From the NCBI RefSeq assembly GCF_001021385.1, contig NZ_CP011773.1, positions 1,488,001 to 1,552,000 of the forward strand: a stretch of 64,000 nt of DNA. The letters run 5' to 3'. The stretch comes from Mycobacterium sp. EPa45. GTDB lineage: Bacteria > Actinomycetota > Actinomycetes > Mycobacteriales > Mycobacteriaceae. Below are positions 1 to 10,011 of this stretch, in pieces. The position numbers were made by a program, and so were the translations under genes. Positions within the stretch are counted from its first letter, which is position 1. The number at the start of each line of letters is the position of its first letter. The notes beneath the pieces were generated by a model that was not told where the DNA came from, ran no database searches, and saw only the letters and a program-made list of their open reading frames with translations.

Positions 1-883
1 GCTGCCCAAGCTGTCCGACAAGCTCGGGGTGCTGACCCGAACCAACTCAGAATCGATCGTCGGCGCGGGACGATTGGAGGCCCGCCCCGATCTCGACCTC
101 ACTCACGGGGTGGCGATCACGTCCTCGATTCACCCGAGTGCGGACACCCACGTCGAGCCGTGCCGCTACGGCAAGGGCTCCAACGCGATGGGTCTGCTGC
201 AGACGTTGATGACCGACGGTCCGGGACCCGAGGGCAGTGACGTACCGCGGTGGAAACAGTTGCTCACCAACGCCGGCGAGGATCCGAAGGCCATGATCCG
301 GATGCTGAGCCCGCGGCGCTGGAGCGAGCGCACGATGATCTCGCTCGTCATGCAGCACCTGGACAATTCGATCACCACCTACACCAAGCGCGGTGCGTTC
401 GGCAGACGGCGGATGACAAGCAAGCAGGGTCACGGCGAACCGAATCCGACCTGGATTCCGGTGGGCAACAAGGTAACTCGCCGTGTCGCGGAGAAGATCG
501 ACGGCGTGGCCGGTGGCACCTGGGGAGAGTTGTTCAACATCCCGCTGACCGCACACTTCCTCGGAGGTGCCGCGATCAGCGACAAGCCCGAGAACGGTGT
601 CATCGACCCATATCAGCGGGTGTACAACTACCCGACGCTGCACGTCATGGACGGCGCCTCGGTGTCGGCGAACCTCGGCGTCAACCCGTCGCTGTCCATC
701 ACCGCCCAGGCCGAGCGGGCAACATCGTTGTGGCCCAACAAGGGTGAAGAAGATCTGCGTCCTGCTCAGGGCCAGCCCTACCGGCGCCTGACGCCGATCG
801 CGCCGAAGAATCCGGTGGTGCCCACCGAAGCGCCGGGCGGCCTGCGTAACCTGCCGATCGAGCCGATCAACACCGGGGCGTAG
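1..883 (+). CDS. choD: Cholesterol oxidase / GMC-family oxidoreductase, C-terminal part
   Basis: This is the 3' part of a gene whose 5' end lies outside the window; the reading frame is open from base 2. About 293 residues are visible. The end carries the GMC oxidoreductase C-terminal signature: FLGGAAISD, a PTLHVMDGAS stretch, then NPSLSITAQAERA, where the FAD-contacting Asn-Pro pair of GMC enzymes sits. Family members oxidise 3-beta-hydroxysteroids or other alcohols with FAD. The position next to a GH65 gene and near guaA matches choD (Rv3409c) of M. tuberculosis, from memory. It converges on the GH65 gene with a 3-nt gap. The substrate cannot be settled from the C-terminus alone; a generic GMC oxidoreductase is the alternative. 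Confidence 0.85.
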   Translation, partial: LPKLSDKLGVLTRTNSESIVGAGRLEARPDLDLTHGVAITSSIHPSADTHVEPCRYGKGSNAMGLLQTLMTDGPGPEGSDVPRWKQLLTNAGEDPKAMIRMLSPRRWSERTMISLVMQHLDNSITTYTKRGAFGRRRMTSKQGHGEPNPTWIPVGNKVTRRVAEKIDGVAGGTWGELFNIPLTAHFLGGAAISDKPENGVIDPYQRVYNYPTLHVMDGASVSANLGVNPSLSITAQAERATSLWPNKGEEDLRPAQGQPYRRLTPIAPKNPVVPTEAPGGLRNLPIEPINTGA

Positions 884-886
884 TAC

Positions 887-3241
887 TCAGTCCTCGATGT
901 GCCGGCGCGGCGCGCGGCCGGGCGGCTGTTGGGGGGCGGGTAGCAGGGGGCGGCGGTGTCGCAGCGCCACCTTGGTCGGGGCACGGGTGGTCAAAGCCAG
1001 ATCGTCGCCGGAATGCCGGATGGTGAGCTGTCCGTCGGGCCCGTCGCGCAGCGTATAGGTGACCTCGTCGTGGTTGATGTCGGCGGCAAGTCGGTACTTG
1101 CGCCAGTGCAATCCGAACTTCAGCCGTGAGATCTCTTCGGGTAGTTGAGGATCCAGCGACAAGATGTGTTCGTCGTCGCGGAGGCCGCCGAAACCGGCCA
1201 CCAGCGCGGTCCAGGTTCCGGCCAGCGAGGCCATGTGCAGTCCGTCGCGGGTGTTGTGATGCAGGTCCCGAAGGTCGATCAGAGCCGCTTCCTGGGTGTA
1301 GTCATGGGCCAGTTCCAGGTGGCCGACCTCGGCGCACATGACCGCTTGGGTGCAGGCCGACAGGGATGAGTCGCGTACCGTGCGGCGCTCGTAATAGTCG
1401 ACGTTGCGGGCCTTTTGGTCGCTGGTGAACGCGTGGCTCTGCCACTGCATCGCCAGTACCAGGTCGGCCTGCTTGATCACCTGCGAGGGATAGAGCCGTA
1501 CATACGGCTGGTGCATCAGCAGCGGATAGACGGTGTCGTCGGTGAAGTCCCACTCCCGCAGCTTTGTGAAGCCGTCGCACTGCTGGTGTACCCCCAGGTG
1601 CTCGTCGTAGGGGATGTGGGCGCAGTCGGCGGCGTCGCGCCATGCGGCGGTCTCCTCGGTGCTGACCCCCATCGCGTACGCCGCCTCGGCGTTGCGGTTG
1701 CAGGCGTCGGCCGCGGTTCGGAGATTGTCTGCGGCCATGAGGTTGGTGAACACGTTGTCATTGACGACGGCGGTGTACTCATCAGGTCCGGTGACCCCGT
1801 TGAGGTGCCACACCCCATCGCGGTCGTGGTGGCCCAGCGACATCCACAGTCGGGCAGTCTCGACGAGAACCGCTAGGCCGCAGTCTGACTCAAGGGAATT
1901 GTCTCCGGTGACCGTCCGGTAGCGTTCGAACGCCATGGCGATGTCGGCGTTGATGTGCCACGCGGCGGTGCCGGCAGGCCAATAGGCGGAGCATTCCTCC
2001 CCGTGAATCGTCCGCCATGGGAACGCCGCACCCCGCAGGTCGAGCAGCTCGGCCCGCTGCTTGGCCAGACCGAGGATCGAGGCACGCCACCGGAGCGCGT
2101 CGGCGGCCGCCTCGGGCTGGGTGTAGGTCAACACCGGCAGGACGAAACCTTCGGTGTCCCAGAAGGCGTGGCCGTCATAACCAGGCCCGGTGAGGCCCTT
2201 CCCGGCGATCGCCCGGCGCTCGGCTCGCGCACTGGCCTGAATCACGTGGAACAGACCGAACCGCACCGCCTGCTGGACACCTGGGTCACCATCGACCTCG
2301 ACGTCGGAGCAGTCCCAGTACTCGTCGAGATAGCTTCGCTGGGCCTTCAGCAGACCGTCCCAACCGGTGTAGCGGGCCCCGGCCAGCGCGCCGGCCACCT
2401 GGTCGCGCAGCGCGGGACGGGAGCGCAGGCTCGACCAGCCGTAGGCCAGAAACTTCACGATGCGCAACCGCTGACCCGGGCGCAACCCGCAGATGACCGT
2501 GGTACGCGCGATGTCTTCGTGTGCGATGGAGTCGATCTCGACCCGGCCCGGGACCTCGACGAGATGATCCATCGCGGCGGCCACCATCAACTTGCTCGCC
2601 CTGGTGCGGTGCACCAGGAGGCAGCCCTCTTCGGTGGCCTCGTGCTGGATCGCCTCCAGCGGATGCTTCAGCACCGCCGACACCCGCGGATCGGTGGACT
2701 GTTCTGGTTGATCCTCGTTCGCGACGAGTTCGGATTGCACAGTGAGACGGGCGAATTCGTCGACGGCCTCGACTGTGTACTCGATCGCCGCCACCGAGCG
2801 CTGAGCCAATGACACCAGTCGCGTCGAGACCACCTTGACCTGCTTGCCCGCCGGTGAACGCCACCGCGCCCGTCGGGTCAGAGTTCCGGCGCGCAGGTCC
2901 AGGACTCGCTCATGTTCGTCGAGGTCGCCGTACCGAACGTCGAAGGGCTCGTCGTCGACCAGGAGCCGCAGAATCTTGCCGTTGGTGACGTCCACGATCG
3001 TTTGGCCGTCCTCCGGGTAGCCGAAACCCGACTCGGCGTACGGCAGGGGACGCGCCTCGTAGAGGGAGTTCAGGTATGTACCCGGAATACCAAACGGCTC
3101 ACCCTCGTCGAGATTGCCACGTAATCCGATGTGCCCGTTGGATAGTGCGAACAGCGACTCCGACTGCGCCAGTTGGTCGAGGTCCAGGTGGGTCTCCCGG
3201 ACCTGCCAGGGCTCGATCGGAAATGCTTCGCCACTGATCAC
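887..3241 (-). CDS. Glycoside hydrolase family 65 phosphorylase (trehalose/maltose/kojibiose type)
   Basis: The 784-residue product has the GH65 architecture: an N-terminal beta-sandwich beginning near EPWQVRE, a helical (alpha/alpha)6 catalytic domain and a small C-terminal beta domain. The motif [14 protein letters not shown] contains the expected general acid, Glu488. GH65 phosphorylases split alpha-glucosides with phosphate to give beta-glucose-1-phosphate. The GTG start overlaps the stop of the upstream HAD gene by 4 nt (GTGA), so the two are translationally coupled. Because HAD enzymes of that type convert beta-glucose-1-phosphate to glucose-6-phosphate, the pair forms a short pathway. 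It resembles M. tuberculosis Rv3401. The true disaccharide substrate is not visible. The last 30 residues are Arg/Pro-rich and look unstructured. Confidence 0.88.
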   Translation of the reverse strand: MISGEAFPIEPWQVRETHLDLDQLAQSESLFALSNGHIGLRGNLDEGEPFGIPGTYLNSLYEARPLPYAESGFGYPEDGQTIVDVTNGKILRLLVDDEPFDVRYGDLDEHERVLDLRAGTLTRRARWRSPAGKQVKVVSTRLVSLAQRSVAAIEYTVEAVDEFARLTVQSELVANEDQPEQSTDPRVSAVLKHPLEAIQHEATEEGCLLVHRTRASKLMVAAAMDHLVEVPGRVEIDSIAHEDIARTTVICGLRPGQRLRIVKFLAYGWSSLRSRPALRDQVAGALAGARYTGWDGLLKAQRSYLDEYWDCSDVEVDGDPGVQQAVRFGLFHVIQASARAERRAIAGKGLTGPGYDGHAFWDTEGFVLPVLTYTQPEAAADALRWRASILGLAKQRAELLDLRGAAFPWRTIHGEECSAYWPAGTAAWHINADIAMAFERYRTVTGDNSLESDCGLAVLVETARLWMSLGHHDRDGVWHLNGVTGPDEYTAVVNDNVFTNLMAADNLRTAADACNRNAEAAYAMGVSTEETAAWRDAADCAHIPYDEHLGVHQQCDGFTKLREWDFTDDTVYPLLMHQPYVRLYPSQVIKQADLVLAMQWQSHAFTSDQKARNVDYYERRTVRDSSLSACTQAVMCAEVGHLELAHDYTQEAALIDLRDLHHNTRDGLHMASLAGTWTALVAGFGGLRDDEHILSLDPQLPEEISRLKFGLHWRKYRLAADINHDEVTYTLRDGPDGQLTIRHSGDDLALTTRAPTKVALRHRRPLLPAPQQPPGRAPRRHIED

Positions 3242-3981
3242 GGCGGGCCCAGCAACTCGGCAAGATCGGTGACGACGATGTCAGCGCCGTTGTGCCGCAA
3301 CGCATCAGCCTGCCCCAGCCGGTCGACGCCGACGACGAAACCGAATTTCCCGGCCCGGCCTGCTGCCACTCCGGCCAAGGCGTCTTCGAACACCGCTGCG
3401 TGCTCCGGTTCGACATCGAGCAGCTGCGCTCCGCGCAGGAACGAATCCGGTGCCGGCTTGCCGCGCAAGTTCTCGTCGCGAATCGTGACCCCGTCGACGC
3501 GCTGCTGCACGAAGCGGTTCAGCCCGGTGATTTCCAGCACCTGCTCGGTGTTCGCGCTGGACGACACCACTGCTGCCGGGATGCCCGCGGCGTGCACGGC
3601 CTCCAGATAACGCCGCGAGCCGTCGAACACCTCGACACCCTGCTTCTGCAGGATCTGCTGGAAGAGCGCGTTCTTGCGGTTGCCCAGTCCGTTGATCGTC
3701 TCCGCGGTCGACGGGTCGTCCAGGTCGCCGTCGGGCAGATCGATGTTGCGACTGGCCAGGAAGGACCGAACACCGTCTTGACGCTTCTTGCCGTCGACAT
3801 AGGTGCGGTAGTCCTTGACCGGGTCGAACGGCACGAACGCGGTGTGAGCCCGTTGGGCCCGCCGCTCGAGATACCCGTCGAACATCGACTTCCAGGCACG
3901 GGTATGCACACGGGCGGTATCGGTCAGGACGCCGTCGAGGTCGAACAAACAGGCATGTACCCCGTCTGGCAGTCCCAGCAC
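3238..3981 (-). CDS. HAD-superfamily hydrolase, beta-phosphoglucomutase-like
   Basis: The 247-residue protein starts with the HAD motif [10 protein letters not shown], at residues 13-21, in the beta-phosphoglucomutase form followed by H and AW (cap-domain contacts). [13 protein letters not shown] segment in the cap is typical of this subfamily, and [12 protein letters not shown] (motif II) and the K..PDSFL / [11 protein letters not shown] motifs III-IV complete the active site. The GTG start is supported by AAAGGAG about 7 nt upstream. Its TGA overlaps the GTG of the GH65 gene. Inferred role: isomerise beta-glucose-1-phosphate released by the GH65 enzyme to glucose-6-phosphate. It corresponds to Rv3400 in M. 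tuberculosis. Confidence 0.88.
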   Translation of the reverse strand: MLGLPDGVHACLFDLDGVLTDTARVHTRAWKSMFDGYLERRAQRAHTAFVPFDPVKDYRTYVDGKKRQDGVRSFLASRNIDLPDGDLDDPSTAETINGLGNRKNALFQQILQKQGVEVFDGSRRYLEAVHAAGIPAAVVSSSANTEQVLEITGLNRFVQQRVDGVTIRDENLRGKPAPDSFLRGAQLLDVEPEHAAVFEDALAGVAAGRAGKFGFVVGVDRLGQADALRHNGADIVVTDLAELLGPP

Positions 3982-4059
3982 GCGCCGTCTCCTTTGTCGG
4001 TCCCCCCGCTATCCATTCCCGTTCTTACCCCATAACATTCCTGACCCGCAGATGAGCAC

Positions 4060-5043
4060 TCATAGGTGACGGCGGAGGTGATCGGCGAGGCTGCTGCGGA
4101 AGTCCTGCATCGCAGGTACTTTGGCGGCGAGTCCGTCCGCGCCGTGGTACATCCCGGTCACGGTCACCAGTTCGCACGGGACACCGTCGGCGCGCAGCCG
4201 CTTCGCGTAGTCGACGGATTCGTCGTAAAACAAGTCCAGGTCACCGACCCCTATCCACGCCGGTGCCAGGCTGGACAGGGATTTTCGCCGGGCCGGCGCG
4301 GCGTATTGCGGCGCGTCCGACGCCTGCGGTGAACTTCCCAGGTAGGCCGTCCAGCCGAATCGATTGGACTCGGGTGTCCACAGGAAACGGCCGCGACCGT
4401 TGTGGTCGCCACGCAACACGGTGCGGTCGTCGAGCATCGGATACGCCAGCGCCTGCGCCACCAACGGGATGCCCTCGTCGTGCGCACGTTGCGCGACGGC
4501 TGCGGACAGCCCGCCGCCGGCACTGGACCCGGTGACCGCGATGCGGTCTGGATCGATGCCGAGTTCGGCGGCGTTGTCGCGCATCCAGTACAGGGTCGAC
4601 ATGCAGTCGTCGAGGGCGGCCGGGAACGGATGCTCGGGCGCGAGTCGGTAATCCGGTGACGCGACAAGAACCCCCAGTTGCCGCGCTAGCGCTGCGCTGC
4701 CTCTGGCCTCAGACTGCGGCGAGCCCACCACCATTCCGCCACCGTGGATGTAGAGCAGCGCGCCGGTGCCCTGATTAGGCGGGGTCAGGACGAGCACCAA
4801 TCGGCCCCGGACCTGTCGTTTCGCCAGCGCGACCCCATGGCCGGGGGGGATGTTGAGGCGGGAGGCCAGCCGGGTGGCTTTCAACGAGCGCGGCGTGGTG
4901 TCGCGGGCCAGCACCGCCAGCAGTGGACTGCGCAGCTCGGCGGGCACCGCGGCGAGGGCGTCGCGCACCGACAGGTAGCGGCGCAGCGCCAGTGTGGCCG
5001 AAGCGACGACAGTGACTCCCAGAGCCGCCGACAGGGCTTTCAT
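4060..5043 (-). CDS. Alpha/beta-hydrolase, hormone-sensitive-lipase family esterase
   Basis: With the start chosen here the product has 327 residues. It shows the HSL (family IV) pattern: HGGG oxyanion motif near residue 100, YRLAPEHPFPAALDD, the nucleophile elbow GSSAGG near residue 174, then DLDLFYDE and MYHGAD supplying the Asp and His. A hydrophobic N-terminus (about residues 1-20) suggests a membrane anchor or signal. The frame continues upstream to an ATG at 5112, but that would overlap the start of guaA. The start at 5043 has a TAGCCT hexamer 7 nt upstream, fitting a leaderless transcript, so it is preferred. The role is likely short-chain ester or lipid hydrolysis; the substrate is unknown. 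Confidence 0.85.
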   Translation of the reverse strand: MKALSAALGVTVVASATLALRRYLSVRDALAAVPAELRSPLLAVLARDTTPRSLKATRLASRLNIPPGHGVALAKRQVRGRLVLVLTPPNQGTGALLYIHGGGMVVGSPQSEARGSAALARQLGVLVASPDYRLAPEHPFPAALDDCMSTLYWMRDNAAELGIDPDRIAVTGSSAGGGLSAAVAQRAHDEGIPLVAQALAYPMLDDRTVLRGDHNGRGRFLWTPESNRFGWTAYLGSSPQASDAPQYAAPARRKSLSSLAPAWIGVGDLDLFYDESVDYAKRLRADGVPCELVTVTGMYHGADGLAAKVPAMQDFRSSLADHLRRHL

Positions 5044-5050
5044 CAGCGAA

Positions 5051-5056
5051 AGGCTA
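5051..5056 (-). promoter_or_regulatory. -10 element of the esterase gene (leaderless)
   Basis: On the minus strand this reads TAGCCT (TANNNT), followed by 7 nt and the ATG at 5043. The spacing predicts transcription starting at or next to the start codon. No clear -35 hexamer is seen, which is common for mycobacterial SigA promoters. Confidence 0.5.
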
Positions 5057-5093
5057 CCTGCGCCTGCCGAGCGGCCCGGGCGATCCGGCGCAC

Positions 5094-5099
5094 TAGACT
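5094..5099 (+). promoter_or_regulatory. -10 element of guaA (leaderless)
   Basis: TAGACT matches the mycobacterial -10 pattern TANNNT and lies 6 nt before the GTG at 5106. No Shine-Dalgarno sequence precedes the GTG. This supports a leaderless guaA transcript starting on the GTG. Confidence 0.55.
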
Positions 5100-5105
5100 C
5101 TATGC

Positions 5106-6674
5106 GTGACATCCCCCTCGCCTCGTCCTGTGTTGGTGGTCGATTTCGGTGCTCAGTACGCCCAGCTGATTGCCCGGCGGGTCCGGGAAGCCCGGGTGTT
5201 CTCCGAGGTCATCCCGCACACCGCGACCGTCGAGGAGATCAAGGCCAAGGATCCGCAGGCCATCGTGCTCTCCGGCGGACCGGCCAGCGTGTATGCCGAC
5301 GGCGCCCCGCAGCTCGATCCGGCCGTCTTCGACCTCGATGTACCGGTGTTCGGCATCTGCTACGGATTCCAGGCCATGGCCCGGGCCCTCGGCGGCACCG
5401 TCGCCCGTACGGGCACCAGCGAATACGGCCGCACTGAACTGGAAGTGCTTGGCGGAGACCTACATTCGGGCCTGCCCGGCTCGCAGCCGGTCTGGATGAG
5501 CCACGGCGACGCGGTCACATCGGCGCCGGAGGGGTTCGAGGTGGTGGCTGTCAGCTCCGGAGCGCCGGTTGCCGCCTTCGAAGACCGGGCCCGTCGGTTG
5601 GCCGGGGTGCAATACCACCCGGAGGTCATGCACACTCCGCACGGCCAGCAGGTCCTCAGCCGCTTCCTGCACGACTTCGCCGGCATCGGCGCAAGCTGGA
5701 CTCCGGCCAACATCGCCGAGAGCCTGATCGAGCAGGTGCGCGAGCAGATCGGTGAGGGCAAGGCCATCTGCGGGCTGTCCGGCGGGGTCGATTCCGCGGT
5801 GGCGGCCGCGCTCGTGCAGCGCGCCATCGGCGACCGGCTGACATGCGTGTTCGTCGACCACGGACTGTTGCGTGCCGGTGAACGAGCGCAGGTGCAAAGG
5901 GATTTCGTAGCCGCCACCGGTGCCCGGTTGGTGACCGTCGATGCCGAGGGACGGTTCCTGCAGGCGTTGTCCGGCGTGCATGATCCGGAAGGCAAGCGCA
6001 AGATCATCGGCCGGGAGTTCATTCGCGCGTTCGAAGGCTCGGTGCGAGACCTGCTGGCCGAGAACGATTCCGACGGTCATCCGGTCGAATTCCTGGTCCA
6101 GGGCACGCTCTATCCCGACGTCGTGGAGTCCGGTGGTGGAACCGGGACGGCGAACATCAAGAGCCACCACAATGTTGGCGGGCTGCCGGCCGACCTGAAG
6201 TTCAAGCTCGTCGAACCGCTGCGGTTGCTGTTCAAAGACGAGGTGCGCGCGGTCGGCCGCGAGTTGGGTCTGCCGGAGGAAATCGTTGGCCGCCAACCCT
6301 TCCCGGGGCCTGGTCTGGGTATCCGGATCGTCGGTGAGGTGACGGCGAGCCGGCTGGACACCCTGCGCCGAGCCGACCTGATCGCTCGCGAAGAGCTGAC
6401 GTCGGCAGGTTTGGACGGTCAGATCTGGCAGTGCCCGGTCGTGCTGCTGGCCGATGTCCACTCGGTTGGTGTGCAGGGCGACGGGCGCACCTACGGCCAC
6501 CCGATCGTCCTGCGGCCGGTGTCCAGTGAGGACGCGATGACCGCCGACTGGACCCGGGTGCCCTACGAGGTGTTGGAGCGTATCTCCACCCGCATCACCA
6601 ATGAGGTGCCCGAGGTGAATCGGGTGGTGCTCGATGTCACGAGCAAGCCGCCCGGCACCATCGAATGGGAGTGA
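5106..6674 (+). CDS. guaA: GMP synthase (glutamine-hydrolysing)
   Basis: The 522-residue protein makes GMP from XMP, ATP and glutamine in the cytoplasm. The N-terminal class I glutamine amidotransferase domain has the nucleophile Cys in GICYGFQ (about residue 84) and the HPEV motif (about 175). The C-terminal ATP-pyrophosphatase domain has the P-loop SGGVDS (about 225) and the XMP dimerisation domain ending in KPPGTIEWE. Length and ends fit the family. It is divergent from the esterase gene (62 nt between starts) and convergent with the aldolase gene 8 nt downstream. A GTG start with a well-placed -10 fits leaderless expression. Confidence 0.98.
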   Translation: MTSPSPRPVLVVDFGAQYAQLIARRVREARVFSEVIPHTATVEEIKAKDPQAIVLSGGPASVYADGAPQLDPAVFDLDVPVFGICYGFQAMARALGGTVARTGTSEYGRTELEVLGGDLHSGLPGSQPVWMSHGDAVTSAPEGFEVVAVSSGAPVAAFEDRARRLAGVQYHPEVMHTPHGQQVLSRFLHDFAGIGASWTPANIAESLIEQVREQIGEGKAICGLSGGVDSAVAAALVQRAIGDRLTCVFVDHGLLRAGERAQVQRDFVAATGARLVTVDAEGRFLQALSGVHDPEGKRKIIGREFIRAFEGSVRDLLAENDSDGHPVEFLVQGTLYPDVVESGGGTGTANIKSHHNVGGLPADLKFKLVEPLRLLFKDEVRAVGRELGLPEEIVGRQPFPGPGLGIRIVGEVTASRLDTLRRADLIAREELTSAGLDGQIWQCPVVLLADVHSVGVQGDGRTYGHPIVLRPVSSEDAMTADWTRVPYEVLERISTRITNEVPEVNRVVLDVTSKPPGTIEWE

Positions 6675-6682
6675 GTCCCCCG

Positions 6683-7573
6683 TTAAGTCGCTGAGGCGGC
6701 GGCGATTTCGGCGATCGCCTCGTCAAGGGTCTTGTCGAACTCCTCGTCGCTCTGCTGGGCGGTCAGCCCCTCGGTCAGTGCGCGGGAGAAGCTGGCGATG
6801 ACGCCATGGTTGCGGGCGAGGCGCTCGCAGGCCGCGGTGCGGTCGTAGCCGCCGGACAGGGCGACAACCCGCATCACCTTGGGGTGTTCGACCAGTTCAC
6901 GGTAGAGATCGTCGGTGTCGGGCAGGGTGAGCTTGAGCATCACCTGCTGGTCCTCGCCGAGGGCGCCGAGGTGGCTGAGAATCGCGGCTTTGAGCTGCTT
7001 CTCGGCGGCACCCTTCTCCGGGCTGTGGATATCGACCTCGGGCTCGATGATCGGGATGAGGCCGGCGGCCAGGATCTGGCGGGCGATCGCGAACTGCTGC
7101 TCGACCACCGCATCCAAGCCACCGCCGGGCAGCTTGATGACCGAGCGCATCTTGGTGCCGAAGATGCCGTTGGCGACCGCGCGGGACAGCAGCTCATCCA
7201 GACCGTCGATGGGCTTCATCACCGCAGCACCGTCCTCTTCGGCGGCCAGACCCTTGTCGACCTTGAGGATCGGTACGACGTTCTTGACGTTCCACAGGTA
7301 GTCGGCGGTCGGGCGCCCCTCGATCTCGCGGTCCATGGTCATCTCGAACAGGATCGCGGCGACGATCCGGTCGCCGTTGAAGCTCGGGCTGGTGATGATC
7401 CGGGTGCGCATCTCGTGCACCAGGTCGAACATCTGCTCGTCGCCGGAGTAAGCGTCCTCGGCGATGCCGTAGAGCTTCAGCGCCTTGGGGGTGCTGCCAC
7501 CGCTCTGGTCGAGCGCGGCAATGAAGCCGGCTCCGTGGGCAACCTTGTCAGCTTGTTCGCGGTTGATCGTCAT
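6683..7573 (-). CDS. Class I fructose-bisphosphate aldolase
   Basis: The 296-residue protein matches the bacterial class I aldolase type known from Staphylococcus. It opens with a [17 protein letters not shown] motif, has [16 protein letters not shown] and ends with the VMLKLTLP strand, whose Lys is the expected Schiff-base residue, then [10 protein letters not shown]. It cleaves fructose-1,6-bisphosphate without a metal ion. The frame is open up to 7705, but family alignment places the start at MTINREQ (7573); the upstream codons also run across the LexA box. It is divergent from imuA', with 163 nt between the starts. Confidence 0.93.
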   Translation of the reverse strand: MTINREQADKVAHGAGFIAALDQSGGSTPKALKLYGIAEDAYSGDEQMFDLVHEMRTRIITSPSFNGDRIVAAILFEMTMDREIEGRPTADYLWNVKNVVPILKVDKGLAAEEDGAAVMKPIDGLDELLSRAVANGIFGTKMRSVIKLPGGGLDAVVEQQFAIARQILAAGLIPIIEPEVDIHSPEKGAAEKQLKAAILSHLGALGEDQQVMLKLTLPDTDDLYRELVEHPKVMRVVALSGGYDRTAACERLARNHGVIASFSRALTEGLTAQQSDEEFDKTLDEAIAEIAAASAT

Positions 7574-7685
7574 GCCCTGCATCGTGCCAGGTGCGATTTC
7601 GGACGCGTCACCAACATCGGCTTGGGTGCACAGCGGGGCGATTCCACGCTTGACGCTGTCGGTGGGTGGGTGTTTACTCGGAGTA

Positions 7686-7701
7686 TCGAACATACATTCG
7701 A
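7686..7701. promoter_or_regulatory. LexA (SOS) box of imuA'-imuB
   Basis: The sequence TCGAAC-ATAC-ATTCGA differs at one base from the mycobacterial LexA consensus TCGAAC-N4-GTTCGA. It ends 35 nt before the imuA' ATG. A TACATT hexamer inside the box (7694-7699) could be the -10, so LexA binding would block polymerase directly. Confidence 0.85.
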
Positions 7702-7736
7702 ACACAGTGAATCGGGATCGCAGCTGGAGGTGGGCG

Positions 7737-8423
7737 ATGACGGCGGCGATTGCCCTGGAGAAGCGTCAGCTTAACCGCGCTGAGCAGCTAGAACAACTCA
7801 GACGCCAGATGGCGGCGGTGTCGGGGAAGGTGGGCGTCACCCGACCTGTTACGGATGTGGCGAATGAGGTGATTCCCGCCTCTGAAAGTTTGCTGCCGGT
7901 CCCCGAATCGCTGGCCGGAGTGCTGCCGACGGGGTTGCCGCGTGGTGCTGTCGCAGTGGCGTCGGGAGCATTGTCCTTGCCGGTGAGCATGGCCGCGGCG
8001 GTCACGGCAGGTGGTGGGCATGTGGCCGTCGTGGGGCTACCGGATTTCGGTCTGCTGGCCGCCGTGGAGATGGGTGCGGACCTGAGCCGGCTGGCGGTTA
8101 TCCCGGACCCGGGCACCGATCCCGTCGAGGTGGCCGCGGTGCTGATGGACGGGATGGATCTGGTGGTGCTCGGGCTGGCCGGCCGGACGGTGACCGCTAC
8201 TCGGGCGCGGGCGGTGGTGGCCCGGGCCCGGCAGAAGGGTTGCACCCTGCTGGTGGCCCGGGGGGACTGGCAAGGCGCGACGATGCGCTTGGACGCCCGG
8301 GTGCGTGGCTATGAGATCACCGCGGGTCGCGGTGATGTCCCGGTGTCGGGGTGTGGCCGCATCAGTCGGGTGCGGTTGTCGGTCAGGGCGCACGGTCGCG
8401 CCGCCCGATCCAGGGTGAGCTGA
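7737..8423 (+). CDS. imuA': ImuA' - SOS mutasome accessory protein
   Basis: The 228-residue protein has a basic, coiled N-terminus (about residues 1-35) and a RecA-like fold region around [17 protein letters not shown] and [21 protein letters not shown]. It lacks a convincing Walker A lysine, as is known for ImuA'. The ATG at 7737 has GGAGG 6 nt upstream; an open frame extends back to 7485 but lies outside the family. It sits behind a LexA box and is followed 1 nt later by imuB. In mycobacteria ImuA', ImuB and DnaE2 together perform damage-induced mutagenic translesion synthesis; the Rv3395c match is from memory. Confidence 0.9.
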   Translation: MTAAIALEKRQLNRAEQLEQLRRQMAAVSGKVGVTRPVTDVANEVIPASESLLPVPESLAGVLPTGLPRGAVAVASGALSLPVSMAAAVTAGGGHVAVVGLPDFGLLAAVEMGADLSRLAVIPDPGTDPVEVAAVLMDGMDLVVLGLAGRTVTATRARAVVARARQKGCTLLVARGDWQGATMRLDARVRGYEITAGRGDVPVSGCGRISRVRLSVRAHGRAARSRVS

Positions 8424-8424
8424 C

Positions 8425-10011
8425 ATGACCGGCCGGGTGCTGGCGATCTGGTGCATGGACTGGCCCGCCGTCGCCGCGGCCGCGGCAGCCGGGCTGCCGG
8501 CGACGTCTCCGGTCGCGGTCACCCTGGCCAACCGGGTGATCGCCTGCTCGGCCGCCGCCCGCGCGGCCGGGGTTCGCCGCACTCTGCGCCGGCGCGAGGC
8601 ACAAGCCCGGTGCCCGCAGCTGCATGTGGTCACCGCCGACCCGGCCCGCGACGCCCGCTACTTCGAAGGGGTGACGGCGGCGGTCGACGAGGTGGTGCCC
8701 CGCGCCGAGGTACTGCGGCCCGGGCTGCTGGTGTTGTCGGTTCGCGGCGCGGCCCGTTACTTCGGTTCCGAACAGGCCGCCGCCGAGCGGTTGGTCGATG
8801 CCGTCGCCGCGGCCGGTGCCGAATGTCAGGTGGGAATTGCCGATCAGTTGCCGACGGCGGTCTTCGCAGCTCGTGCCGGTCGGGTGATCGAGACCGGTGG
8901 GGACGCCCGATTTCTGTCGGCGTTGTCGATCCGCCAGCTGGCCGGTGAGCCCAGCCTGTCCGGCCCCGGTCGGGAAGAACTGGCTGATCTGTTGTGGCGC
9001 ATGGGTATTCGCAACCTCGGTCAGTTCGCGGCGTTGTCGCGCAGCGATGTCGCGTCCCGGTTCGGCGCTGATGGGGTGGCCGCTCATCGCTTCGCCCGGG
9101 GTGAGCCGGTACGCGGCCCATCCGGTCGCGAGCCGCCCGCCGACCTCGAGGCGGTGTTGCAGTGCGACCCGCCGGTCGACCGGGTCGACGCGGCGGCGTT
9201 CGCCGGGCGAACGCTGGCGAGCGCCCTGCATCGCAGTCTGGAGGCGGCCGGTGTGGGATGTACCAGGTTGGCCATCCATGCCCTCACCGCGAGTGGTGGT
9301 GAGCTGACCCGGGTGTGGCGCTGTGCCGAGCCGCTGACCGAGGATGCGACCGCCGACCGGGTGCGCTGGCAGCTCGACGGTTGGCTCAACAGACGCCGGC
9401 CCGACGACCGTCCGAACTCGCCGGTGACGATGCTTCGGTTGCAGCCGGTGGAAGTTGTTTCCGCAGAAGCGCTTCAGTTACCGCTGTGGGGCGGTATTGG
9501 CGAGGAAGACCGGTTGCGGGCTCGCCGGGCGCTGGTTCGGGTGCAGGGCTTGCTGGGGCAGGAAGCCGTCCAGCTGCCGGTGTTGTCCGGTGGTCGCGGT
9601 CCCGCCGAGCGCATCACGTTGACCCCACTCGGTGACGAGCTGGTGCCCAGGGCAAACCCCGACCGGCCGTGGCCCGGTCGGCTGCCTGAGCCCGCGCCGG
9701 TGGTGATCCTCGATGATCCGGTGGAATTGCTTGACGCCGAAGGTAATCCGGTGCGGGTCACCGGGCGCGGAATGTTCACGGCCGAGCCGGCGAGGTTGGA
9801 CGGTGCGGGTCACCACTACCGGGGTGCGCTGAGCTGGTGGGCCGGGCCGTGGTCGGTGGACGAACGGTGGTGGGATCAGGGTCAACAGTCCAGGGCCGGC
9901 CGGACGGCGCGCGCTCAGGTGCTGGTGGACAGCCGACCCGGTGAGCCGGGAACCGCACTGCTGCTCTGCTACCGGCAGCGCCGGTGGTATCTGGAAGGCG
10001 TCTACGAATGA
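8425..10011 (+). CDS. imuB: ImuB - catalytically inactive Y-family polymerase, beta-clamp adaptor
   Basis: The 528-residue protein is a Y-family (UmuC/DinP-like) homologue. Its N-terminus reads VLAIWCMDWP where active polymerases carry a metal-binding Asp plus flanking motif, and the second catalytic acidic pair is also not evident, consistent with ImuB being non-polymerising. The helix-hairpin-helix region follows near IRNLGQFAALSR. A beta-clamp-binding motif QLPLWG lies near residue 351, as in characterised ImuB. It brings DnaE2 and ImuA' to the sliding clamp. It is cotranscribed with imuA' (1-nt gap) and overlaps the convergent iunH end by 10 bp. Confidence 0.95.
   Translation: MTGRVLAIWCMDWPAVAAAAAAGLPATSPVAVTLANRVIACSAAARAAGVRRTLRRREAQARCPQLHVVTADPARDARYFEGVTAAVDEVVPRAEVLRPGLLVLSVRGAARYFGSEQAAAERLVDAVAAAGAECQVGIADQLPTAVFAARAGRVIETGGDARFLSALSIRQLAGEPSLSGPGREELADLLWRMGIRNLGQFAALSRSDVASRFGADGVAAHRFARGEPVRGPSGREPPADLEAVLQCDPPVDRVDAAAFAGRTLASALHRSLEAAGVGCTRLAIHALTASGGELTRVWRCAEPLTEDATADRVRWQLDGWLNRRRPDDRPNSPVTMLRLQPVEVVSAEALQLPLWGGIGEEDRLRARRALVRVQGLLGQEAVQLPVLSGGRGPAERITLTPLGDELVPRANPDRPWPGRLPEPAPVVILDDPVELLDAEGNPVRVTGRGMFTAEPARLDGAGHHYRGALSWWAGPWSVDERWWDQGQQSRAGRTARAQVLVDSRPGEPGTALLLCYRQRRWYLEGVYE

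Noticed and set aside
5460..6500. 346-residue open frame opposite guaA
   Set aside because: Antisense to a conserved enzyme gene and without recognisable motifs.
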